Shown here one piece after another: positions 9,106-16,843 of a stretch of DNA of 57,173 nt (its first letter is position 1; each line of letters starts with the position of its first letter). The notes below the pieces were generated by a model. It saw only the letters and a program-made list of their open reading frames with translations. It was not told where the DNA came from and did not search any database. Source of the stretch: Rhodospirillales bacterium (GTDB lineage: Bacteria; Pseudomonadota; Alphaproteobacteria; Rhodospirillales; JASLQF01); contig JASLQF010000051.1 in NCBI GenBank assembly GCA_030744625.1, positions 1-57,173 on the forward strand. The letters are read 5' to 3'. The translations under genes were made by a program, and so were the position numbers.

Positions 9106-9864
9106 ATGCAACGAGTCGAGGACAGGGTCGCCATCGTTACCGGCGCCGCGCAAGGCATCGGGGCGGTCTACGCAAAGGCTTTGGCCGCTGACGGCGCCAA
9201 GGTGGTGGTCGCCGATCTCCTCGACGGGGAGCCGGTGGTCAAGGTGATCGAGCAACAGGGCGGCGAGGCCATCTCGATCACCACCGACGTGACCGACGAG
9301 GCCTCCGTCGACGACATGGTGCGGGGCACCGTGGAGCGTTTCGGCAAGGTCGATATCCTGGTCACCAATGCCGCCATGTTCGCCTCGCTGAAGATGCAGC
9401 CGTTCACCGAAATCACCACCGAGGAGTGGGACCGGCTGATGGCCGTCAACGTGCGCGGGGTGTTCCTGTGCGCCAAGGCCGTGGTGCCGGAGATGCGCCG
9501 CAACAAGTGGGGCCGCATCATCAACATCGCGTCGGGCACGGTGTTCAAGGGGACACCCAACTTCCTCCACTACGTGGTTTCCAAGGGGGCGGTGCTGACC
9601 ATGACGCGCTGCATGTCGCGCGAGCTCGGCGGCGACGGCATTTGCGTCAACACCCTGGCACCGGGGCTCGTCCTCAGCGAGGGCGTCGTCGACAACGAGG
9701 AGATGCTGGAGAAACTTCAGGCGCCGGTGCTGGCGAGCCGCGCCATCAAGCGCGACCAGGTGCCCGAGGACCTCATCGGCGCGCTCTTGTTCCTGGCTTC
9801 CGACGACTGCGCCTTCATGACCGGCCAATCGGTCGTCGTCGACGGCGGCTCGGTGAATAACTAG
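9106..9864 (+). CDS. Short-chain dehydrogenase/reductase (SDR)
   Basis: This is a classical SDR of 252 residues: cofactor motif TGAAQGIG near 13-20, catalytic Ser in NIASGTVFKG and YxxxK in LHYVVSKGAV, with the C-terminal GQSVVVDGG. Classical SDRs oxidise or reduce alcohols and ketones with NAD(P). AGGGAGGGG at about 9091-9099 supports the ATG at 9106. It shares distinctive stretches (FKG.P..LHYV.SKGAV) with the SDR at 19017, so the two are probably paralogues in one pathway. Confidence 0.92.
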   Translation: MQRVEDRVAIVTGAAQGIGAVYAKALAADGAKVVVADLLDGEPVVKVIEQQGGEAISITTDVTDEASVDDMVRGTVERFGKVDILVTNAAMFASLKMQPFTEITTEEWDRLMAVNVRGVFLCAKAVVPEMRRNKWGRIINIASGTVFKGTPNFLHYVVSKGAVLTMTRCMSRELGGDGICVNTLAPGLVLSEGVVDNEEMLEKLQAPVLASRAIKRDQVPEDLIGALLFLASDDCAFMTGQSVVVDGGSVNN

Positions 9865-10046
9865 GCGAAGCGCCGCCGTCCCCTGGGCGTTCCGACGGTC
9901 GAGACCAAACCCCGAGAAGCGTTGGCCGACGCCAAATACCGGAGCAAACCGCCGACTGGCACGGTCCGCTGGAACGCGCCTTTTGGGAATGGTAACGTCG
10001 CGCGCCCATCGCGGCGACAGCCGTCAGAAAACAAGGAGAACCGTCC

Positions 10047-11051
10047 ATGCGCGCCGTTTGCCTGCCCGAGCAAGGCGATATCGACAACCTGGTCCACGAT
10101 GAAAACTTTCCCGACCCCGAGGCCGGCGCCGGGGAGGTGGTCATCGAGGTCAAGGCGACGTCCTTGAACTACCACGACGTCTTCACCTGCCAGGGCATGC
10201 CCGGCATCAAGATTCCGCTGCCCATCGTCATCGGGCTGGACACCGCCGGCGAGGTGGCCGGGATGGGCCCCGGCGTCGAGGGGTGGAGCGTCGGCGACCG
10301 GGTCCTGGTCAACCCCCTGAACCTGGAGAAGGGGTTGTTGGGCGAGATGGTCAACGGCGGCACGGCCGAGCTGTGCAAGACCGACGCCGGTCAGCTCATC
10401 CGCATCCCCGACGGCGTCAGCTTCGCGGACGCCGCCTCCCTGCCCATCGCCTACGGCACGGCGCACCGCATGATGGTGACGCGGGGCAACATCGCCAAGG
10501 AAGACAAGGTGTTGATCCTGGGCGCCAGCGGCGGCGTCGGATCGTGTTGCGTGCTGCTGGCCAAGATGGTCGGTGCCGAGGTGGTGGCTTGCGGCTCGAC
10601 GCCGGAGAAACTTCAGGTTCTCAAGGACTTGGGCGCCGACCACGTCATCGACTACACGAAGGATGATTTCGTCAAGAAGATCTGGGAACTCTACGACAAA
10701 CCCTACCGGCGGGCCTACACGGGCGGCGTCGACATGGTCGTCAACTTCACCGGCGGCGACACCTGGGTGAAGTCGCTCCGCTGCCTCAAGCGCGGCGGGC
10801 GGCTGATGACCTGTGGCGCCACCGCCGGCTACGGGCCGGAGACCGACCTCCGCTTCATCTGGACCTTCGAGCTCGACGTCCGGGGGTCGAACAGTTGGAC
10901 GGTCGACGACCTGGAGAAGCTCTTGGCGTACATCGACGGCGGCGAGATGAAGCCGCTGATCTCGGAGACCCTGTCTTTGCAGGATACGGTGAAGGGCGTC
11001 CACATGCTCGCCGACCGCCAGGTCATCGGCAAGATCATCGTCACGCCCTGA
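10047..11051 (+). CDS. Zinc-independent MDR-family alcohol dehydrogenase/quinone oxidoreductase
   Basis: This 334-residue medium-chain reductase has a GroES-like N-terminus (TSLNYHDVFTCQGMPG, GLDTAGEVAGMG) and a Rossmann domain with LGASGGVGSCCVLLAK. The structural-zinc cysteine cluster and catalytic zinc ligands of true alcohol dehydrogenases are not evident, which points to the quinone oxidoreductase or enoyl reductase-like branch using NADPH. AAGGAG precedes the ATG. It lies 33 bases upstream of a close paralogue, most likely in the same transcript. Confidence 0.9.
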   Translation: MRAVCLPEQGDIDNLVHDENFPDPEAGAGEVVIEVKATSLNYHDVFTCQGMPGIKIPLPIVIGLDTAGEVAGMGPGVEGWSVGDRVLVNPLNLEKGLLGEMVNGGTAELCKTDAGQLIRIPDGVSFADAASLPIAYGTAHRMMVTRGNIAKEDKVLILGASGGVGSCCVLLAKMVGAEVVACGSTPEKLQVLKDLGADHVIDYTKDDFVKKIWELYDKPYRRAYTGGVDMVVNFTGGDTWVKSLRCLKRGGRLMTCGATAGYGPETDLRFIWTFELDVRGSNSWTVDDLEKLLAYIDGGEMKPLISETLSLQDTVKGVHMLADRQVIGKIIVTP

Positions 11052-11084
11052 GAGGCGGAGCAGCGAAAGTTCGAGGGGCGATCG

Positions 11085-12125
11085 ATGAAAGCCATCCGTT
11101 TTCACGAGCACGGCGGACCGGAGGTCCTGAAGTACGAAGACATCCCCGAACCCGAACCCGGGCCCGGCGAATGCCTCGTCAAGATCATGGCGACAACCCT
11201 GAACGGGGCGGACGTCATGACGGTGGAGGGTATCCCCGGCCTGACCATTCCCCTGCCCATGATCCCCGGCATCGACACGGCCGGCGAGATCGCCGCCCTC
11301 GGCCACGGTGTCGACGGGAGCAAGTGGGCGGTGGGCGACCGCGTCAGCGTCTACGGGATCATTCCGGTGGGTGAGGCGTTTCGCCTGATGGGCGAGACCC
11401 TGCCGGGCGCATGCTGCGATTACATCACCGTGGCCCAGACCAACCTGTTGCCGATCCCGGACAACGTGTCCTACGTGCAGGCGGCGGCCCTGCCGGTGGC
11501 CTACGGCACGGCGCTGCGCATGATGGTCAAGCGGGCCCGGGTGCAGGCGGGCGAGAAGGTCCTCATCCTCGGCGCCACCGGCGGCGTCGGTACCTGTTGC
11601 GTGCAGCTGGCCAAGATGGCGGGGGCCGAGGTCCTGGCCTGCGGCAGCTCCGAGTGGAAGGTGGAAAGGCTGAAGGAACTCGGCGCCGATCACGTGGTCA
11701 ACGTGTCGAAGCAGGATTTCCTGGAGGAATCCCGAAGGATTTTCGGCAGGCCCAGGGTCGCCGTGGGAGACAAGGTCAAGGGCACCGGCGGCGCCGACAT
11801 CGTTGTCAATTACACCGGCGGCGACACCCTGGAGCCGAGCCAGAAGGCGATGTCCAGTCATGGGCGGATGGCCGTCTGCGGTGCCACGGCGGGCTACCAG
11901 GCGACCGTCGATCTTCGATACATCTGGTCGTTCGAGCAACAAATCATCGGCTCGAACGGCTGGGACATCGAGGACCAGGAGGAGCTTCTGGATATGGTCT
12001 CGGAGGGCAGGCTCGACCCCATCATCCACGCCGAGCGCCCGCTCAAGGAGTATCCGCTGGCCCTGCGGGAACTCATCGACCGCCAGGTATTCGGCAAGTC
12101 GGCCGTGTTGCCGGAGCACGACTGA
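11085..12125 (+). CDS. Second MDR-family oxidoreductase, tandem paralogue
   Basis: The 346-residue protein is clearly related to its upstream neighbour: TLNGADVMTVEGIPG, GIDTAGEIAALG, LGATGGVGTCCVQLAK and a shared NYTGGDT/CGATAGY region. Like it, it lacks obvious zinc ligands. A tandem pair kept side by side suggests a heteromeric enzyme or two sequential reductions in one pathway. The C-terminal IDRQVFGKSAVLP is typical of the family end. AGCGAAAG lies upstream of the ATG. Confidence 0.9.
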   Translation: MKAIRFHEHGGPEVLKYEDIPEPEPGPGECLVKIMATTLNGADVMTVEGIPGLTIPLPMIPGIDTAGEIAALGHGVDGSKWAVGDRVSVYGIIPVGEAFRLMGETLPGACCDYITVAQTNLLPIPDNVSYVQAAALPVAYGTALRMMVKRARVQAGEKVLILGATGGVGTCCVQLAKMAGAEVLACGSSEWKVERLKELGADHVVNVSKQDFLEESRRIFGRPRVAVGDKVKGTGGADIVVNYTGGDTLEPSQKAMSSHGRMAVCGATAGYQATVDLRYIWSFEQQIIGSNGWDIEDQEELLDMVSEGRLDPIIHAERPLKEYPLALRELIDRQVFGKSAVLPEHD

Positions 12126-12215
12126 CGGCGTCGGCCACCCCCGTGCCCAAAGTAGAAATCGACTCCCGCGTTGCGGCCGTTTATTCTCGGGCTCGCAAGG
12201 CAGGAGGCTTTCGAG

Positions 12216-12893
12216 ATGATCGCCAACCCCATCATGCAGTTGTTCGCGCACTCTCCCTTCAAGCCGTTGCAGGAGCACTTGCGCGTCGTCCTGAGCTGCG
12301 CCAATCAGGTCCCGGGGCTCATGAAGGTCTTTTTCGAGAAAGACAAGGACGGCCTTGAAGAAATCAGAAAGAAAATCTTCGAACTGGAGAACGAGGCCGA
12401 CAAGATCAAGAACGAGCTTCGATCCCATCTTCCCAAGAGCATCTTCATGGCGGTCGACCGCCGCGATTTGCTGGATATCCTGGATATGCAGGATTCCATC
12501 GCCGACGTGGCGCAGGATATCGCCGGGATGCTGGTGGTAAGGGAACTGGAGTGCCCGCAGCCGATGCATGATCCCCTGATGGCCCTGGTCGATCGCAGCG
12601 TCGAGGCGTGCAATCAACTCGGGGAAATCATGGACGAGTTCGACAGCCTCGTCGAGCATGGTTTCCGGGGGCCCGAATCGGAAAAAGTGCTGCTGATGAT
12701 CGATGACCTGAGCAAGATTGAAACCGATACGGACGAGAAGGGCATGTACTTCACAAAACAACTATTCACCCACGAACAGGAATTGAATCCCGTATCCGTC
12801 ATCCTGTGGCTGCGCCTGGGCCGTTTGATTGGCGACCTGGCCAATTTCGCGGAAAGAACGGGCAACAAGCACCGTTTGTTGATCGCGCGCTAG
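12216..12893 (+). CDS. PhoU-like phosphate transport regulator (TIGR00153/DUF47)
   Basis: This is a 225-residue all-helical protein. Motifs such as LENEADKIKNELRSHLPKSI, MAVDRRDLLDILDMQDSIAD and LNPVSVILWLRLGRLIGDLA are typical of the TIGR00153 group of PhoU-like proteins, which are usually encoded next to PiT transporters and thought to gate them. AGGAGG at 12202-12207 fixes the ATG at 12216. The PiT gene starts 36 bases downstream, consistent with a two-gene operon. Confidence 0.92.
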   Translation: MIANPIMQLFAHSPFKPLQEHLRVVLSCANQVPGLMKVFFEKDKDGLEEIRKKIFELENEADKIKNELRSHLPKSIFMAVDRRDLLDILDMQDSIADVAQDIAGMLVVRELECPQPMHDPLMALVDRSVEACNQLGEIMDEFDSLVEHGFRGPESEKVLLMIDDLSKIETDTDEKGMYFTKQLFTHEQELNPVSVILWLRLGRLIGDLANFAERTGNKHRLLIAR

Positions 12894-12929
12894 CGTCCCC
12901 CACCGAAACCCCGATCACTGTCCGCGCCG

Positions 12930-14195
12930 ATGGAAATCATTCATCAGTACGGCGCGATCTTTTTGATCATAGCCATCGTCTTCGGCCTGTTCATGACGTG
13001 GGGAATCGGCGCCAACGACGTGGCCAACGCGCTGGGCACGTCGGTCGGTTCCGGGGCCCTGAACGTAAAGACGGCGATTGCCGTTGCCGCGATATTCGAG
13101 TTCCTGGGAGCGTTGCTGGCCGGTCAGCACGTGACCCGGACGATTCGCAAGGGCATCATCGATCCGGGCGGCATCGAATCCACTCCCGAGGTCTTGGTTT
13201 ACGGCATGCTGGCGGCATTGTTGGCGGCCGCGATCTGGCTGTTGATTGCGTCGATCAAGGGGTGGCCGGTGTCCACGACCCACTCCATTGTCGGGGCGAT
13301 CGTCGGCTTCGGTATCGTCGGTATCGGTTTCGACTCGGTTCAATGGAGCAAGATCGGCTCGATTGTCGCCAGTTGGGTGGTTTCACCGGTCCTCGGGGGC
13401 GCCGCCGCCTTCGTGCTGATGATGAGTCTTCAACGGCTCATACTGGATACGCCGACACCTCTGAGAAACGCCCACAAGTGGGCGCCGGTATATCTGTTTC
13501 TGGTCGGGTTCGTGGTCTCCCTCGTTACCTTGATCAAGGGGCTGAAACACCTGAAGCTCGAACTCGACTTTACCGGGAGTTTGATCTTGTCGGTCCTCAT
13601 CGGGTTGGCCGTGCTGGCGGTCGGCAAGGCGCGCATTCGCCGCGTCGGGGTCGACGACACGACGGACCAGGTGTCGCAACACGAAAGGGTCGAAAAGATA
13701 TTCGCGCCGATGATAATTTTCACGGCGTGCGCCATGGCGTTCGCCCATGGGTCGAATGACGTCGCCAATGGCATCGGCCCCCTGGCGGCGGTCTACGGAC
13801 TGGTGCAATCCGGCGGCGAGGTCGCGCAAAAGTCAGCGGTTCCGATTTGGATACTGGTGCTCGGCGGCGCCGGGATCGTCCTCGGTCTGGCCACCTACGG
13901 CTATCGCGTCATGCAGACGATCGGCAGGAAGATTACCGACCTGACCCCGACGCGGGCCTTTTGCGCGACCATTTCGGCGGCCCTGACGGTGATTCTGGCG
14001 AGCCGCATCGGGCTCCCGGTTTCGACGACGCACATCGCCGTCGGCGCCGTAATCGGGGTCGGCCTGGCCAGGGGAATCGCCGCCTTGAATCTGGCCGTGG
14101 TGACGAGGATTATCGTCTCCTGGATCACGACGCTGCCCGTGGCCGGCGTATTGGCCGCGATCATATTTTTCACCTTGAAGGGGATATTTTCCTAG
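12930..14195 (+). CDS. pit: PiT-family inorganic phosphate transporter
   Basis: This 421-residue integral membrane protein has the duplicated PiT signatures GANDVANALGTSVGSGAL (about 28-45) and HGSNDVANGIGP (about 273-284), plus the paired GWPVSTTHS and GLPVSTTHIAVGAVIG motifs. About ten transmembrane segments surround a central loop near 210-260 that is likely cytoplasmic. It imports phosphate using an ion gradient. It is paired with the PhoU-like gene upstream. The pair sits inside an otherwise CoA-linked catabolic cluster with no obvious functional tie to it. Confidence 0.93.
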   Translation: MEIIHQYGAIFLIIAIVFGLFMTWGIGANDVANALGTSVGSGALNVKTAIAVAAIFEFLGALLAGQHVTRTIRKGIIDPGGIESTPEVLVYGMLAALLAAAIWLLIASIKGWPVSTTHSIVGAIVGFGIVGIGFDSVQWSKIGSIVASWVVSPVLGGAAAFVLMMSLQRLILDTPTPLRNAHKWAPVYLFLVGFVVSLVTLIKGLKHLKLELDFTGSLILSVLIGLAVLAVGKARIRRVGVDDTTDQVSQHERVEKIFAPMIIFTACAMAFAHGSNDVANGIGPLAAVYGLVQSGGEVAQKSAVPIWILVLGGAGIVLGLATYGYRVMQTIGRKITDLTPTRAFCATISAALTVILASRIGLPVSTTHIAVGAVIGVGLARGIAALNLAVVTRIIVSWITTLPVAGVLAAIIFFTLKGIFS

Positions 14196-14322
14196 CCGGG
14201 TTTTGCGGGGGACGGCGCCGCGGCGTGACTCGTAGTATTGTGTGACTCGACCGCCGGGAGGGCGGTTGGCGCGGGACCCACCCGCCGCTACCGGAGACCT
14301 CGAAACAAGGAGAAAACCGATC

Positions 14323-15216
14323 ATGAGGTACGAAACCATCAAATGGGAGGTCGTGTCTTCTCCCCAGTGCCCCGGCGACAACGCCATCGGCGTGCTGACG
14401 CTGAACGTTCCCAAGCGCATAAACGCGATCAGCCCGCGCATGGCGCTCGAGCTCGACCGCATCGTTGACGACATCCGCGAATCGGGGACTCGCGTAGTCA
14501 TCCTGACCGGCGCCGGCGACCACTTCTCGGGCGGCGGCGACCTGAAATTCGAAACCACGCCGCTGGAGCGCGAGGAAGAGACCCACGGCCTCGAGGGCGC
14601 CTACAAGGACCTGGTCATCTGGTGGATGAACGACCACTACCACGTCGTCGCCCAGCAGGTCTGCCGCAAGTGGGAAGACCTGCCGCAGCCGACCATCGGC
14701 GCCATCGACGGGGTGTGCGTCGGCATGGGCTTCGAGTTCACCCTGTGCTGCGACCTGCGCATCGTCTCGGACCGGGTGAAGCTCTCCGAGATCGCCGTGC
14801 CCGCCGGCTTCATGAGCGAGTGGGCGTCGCCCCGGGTGCTGCCCAAGATCGTCGGCTACGCGCGCGCCGCCGAGATGATCCTTACCGGGCGCTTCGTGCT
14901 GGCCGAGGAGGCGTACCGCATCGGCCTCGCCAACAAGGTGGTGCCCGCCGACGAGCTCATGGATACGGCGCTCAAGTGGGCCGGGCGAATCGCAGCCTAT
15001 CCAGCGCGCGGTACGAAGTTCGCGAAGGAGACGCTACGGATATACAGGAACAAGGACCGCAACCTGGACGACATGCGCCTCGAGCTTGACCGCGTGCTCG
15101 AGTTGACACGCACCCGCGAGTGCGCCGAAGGGGTCACGGCGTTTCTGGAAAAACGCACGCCCCAGTATCACGAGGGGAATCCGGTCCAGTACCCTACCCC
15201 CGACGAGGAGTGGTAG
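14323..15216 (+). CDS. Enoyl-CoA hydratase/isomerase family protein
   Basis: The 297-residue crotonase-fold protein has both oxyanion-hole segments, FSGGGDLKF (near 66) and GVCVGMGFEFTLCCD. The region after it (LSEIAVPAGFMSEWASPRVL) departs from the usual PE-x-x-G-xxP-xxG pattern, so the exact reaction (hydration, isomerisation or ring opening) is open. An inserted stretch around 85-105 is longer than in standard hydratases. AAGGAG lies upstream. It starts 31 bases before the CoA ligase gene, suggesting that the two act in series on one acyl-CoA. Confidence 0.88.
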   Translation: MRYETIKWEVVSSPQCPGDNAIGVLTLNVPKRINAISPRMALELDRIVDDIRESGTRVVILTGAGDHFSGGGDLKFETTPLEREEETHGLEGAYKDLVIWWMNDHYHVVAQQVCRKWEDLPQPTIGAIDGVCVGMGFEFTLCCDLRIVSDRVKLSEIAVPAGFMSEWASPRVLPKIVGYARAAEMILTGRFVLAEEAYRIGLANKVVPADELMDTALKWAGRIAAYPARGTKFAKETLRIYRNKDRNLDDMRLELDRVLELTRTRECAEGVTAFLEKRTPQYHEGNPVQYPTPDEEW

Positions 15217-15247
15217 GGGCTGCCGGGTCCAGGTAATGGAGGGGGCC

Positions 15248-16822
15248 ATGTCGGGATGGGCCGTCGGCGACGGTTACCGGGTCTATCCGCCGAGGATGAA
15301 CATCACGTCCGAAGTGGTGGATCGCCACGTCGAGGAAGGACGCGGCGGCAACGCCGCCGTGCGTTGGTCGGGGGGAAGTTGGACCTATCAGGAGTTCCAA
15401 GGCGAGATCAACGGCCTGGCGGCGGGCCTGGCGGACCTCGGCGTCGGCAAGGGCGACTTCATCCTCGTCCACACCCGCAACCATCCGCGCTCCTGCGCCG
15501 CCGTCTTCGCCGCCTTGAAGCTCGGCGCCGTGCCGACACTCTCGGCCTCCATGCTCAAGGAACCCGAGATTGAATACATCCTCGAGAACAGCGGCGCCCG
15601 CACGGTATTCGCCATGGACGCCGTTTGCGAACCGCTCAGGAGCCTCAAGGCGAAGGGCGCCTTCGAGAACTTGATCATCGTTGATGCCGACGATGCCGGC
15701 GCCGGCGCCATCGCTTATCTGGACGTAATGAAGGCAGCCGGGGATGTTCCCGCCGCCGATACCGATGCAATGGACCCCGCCTTCATGCTCTATTCCTCGG
15801 GCACCACCGGCAAGCCGAAGGGAATCCTGCACGCCCATCGATGGATCATTACGGTTGGCGATCCCATCCTCGTGCAAATGAAGTACCGCCATGACGACAT
15901 CGTGCTTTCGCCGGGCGAATACAGCTTCATGGGGGCGTTCGGGCACGCTTTCATGTTTCCCCTGTACGGGGGTGCCAGCATCGCCACGCTCAGCGAGCGG
16001 GGGACGCCGGAGAATGCCTTCGCCTTCGTCGAGGAGCTGGGGGTCACCATCTTTTCGTTCGTCCCCACCTTTTACCGGATGGCCCTCGCCGAACCCGGGC
16101 TCAAGGACCGTTTCGATCTCTCCTCTCTCAGGTTCATGTGCACCATGGGCGAGCAGTTGGGGACCACGGCGTGCGAACAGTGGGCCGAGGTCTACGGCAT
16201 CCCGCTTTACGAGTCCTATGGGGTGGCGGAGATAGAGGTGATGATTGGCAACGGCCCGGACTACCCGGTCAAGCCGGGATCCATCGGAAGGGTCCTGCCC
16301 GGTTACAAAGTGGCGCTCCTCGACGACGAGCTCAACGAGGTGGGCCCGGGCGAGGATGGGGTGTTCATGATCCACCGCTCCGACCCGGGGCTCTATCTCG
16401 GCTACTACAAGCAGGTCGACCGCTGGCGCAAGCAGCACCGGGGGGACTGGTACTACACCAGCGACGTCATGCACCGCGACGAGGACGGCTATTACTGGTA
16501 CCACGGGCGCCAGGATGACATCTTCAAGAGCCGGGGCTACCTCATCGCGCCGCAGGAGATCGAGGACGTGGTGCTCAAGCACCCATTGGTGGCCGAGGTG
16601 GCGGTGACCGGGATCGCCGGCGAGACGCGCGGCAAGACCATCGCCGCCTTCGTCGTGCTGACCGAGGGCAACGAAGGTTCCGACGCGCTGGCCCAGGAAA
16701 TCGTCGAGTTCGCGGGCGAGAAGCTGGCCCGCTACAAGGTGCCCGAGACCATGAACTTCGTCGACGCCATCCCCAAGAACCCGGTCGGCAAGCTTCTGCG
16801 CCGCGTCCTCGTCGCCGGGTGA
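15248..16822 (+). CDS. AMP-forming acyl-CoA synthetase (benzoate/acetyl-CoA ligase-like)
   Basis: The 524-residue ANL-superfamily ligase contains the P-loop LYSSGTTGKPKGI, the aryl/acyl motif YESYGVAEIE, GDWYYTSDVMHRDEDGYYW and the C-terminal lysine context PVGKLLRR. It activates a carboxylic acid to its CoA thioester with ATP; the length and AEIE motif fit short-chain or aromatic acid ligases. I prefer the ATG at 15248, behind GGAGG at 15238-15242, over the ATG four codons upstream at 15236. The gene lies between the hydratase and the DMT transporter fusion. Confidence 0.9.
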   Translation: MSGWAVGDGYRVYPPRMNITSEVVDRHVEEGRGGNAAVRWSGGSWTYQEFQGEINGLAAGLADLGVGKGDFILVHTRNHPRSCAAVFAALKLGAVPTLSASMLKEPEIEYILENSGARTVFAMDAVCEPLRSLKAKGAFENLIIVDADDAGAGAIAYLDVMKAAGDVPAADTDAMDPAFMLYSSGTTGKPKGILHAHRWIITVGDPILVQMKYRHDDIVLSPGEYSFMGAFGHAFMFPLYGGASIATLSERGTPENAFAFVEELGVTIFSFVPTFYRMALAEPGLKDRFDLSSLRFMCTMGEQLGTTACEQWAEVYGIPLYESYGVAEIEVMIGNGPDYPVKPGSIGRVLPGYKVALLDDELNEVGPGEDGVFMIHRSDPGLYLGYYKQVDRWRKQHRGDWYYTSDVMHRDEDGYYWYHGRQDDIFKSRGYLIAPQEIEDVVLKHPLVAEVAVTGIAGETRGKTIAAFVVLTEGNEGSDALAQEIVEFAGEKLARYKVPETMNFVDAIPKNPVGKLLRRVLVAG

Positions 16823-16843
16823 TGGCGCGAGGAACGCGCGAAC

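Noticed and set aside
9861..12761. A 966-codon open frame on the - strand
   Set aside because: It is antisense to the two MDR genes and the PhoU-like gene, whose products have clear family motifs; long antisense frames are common in GC-rich DNA.
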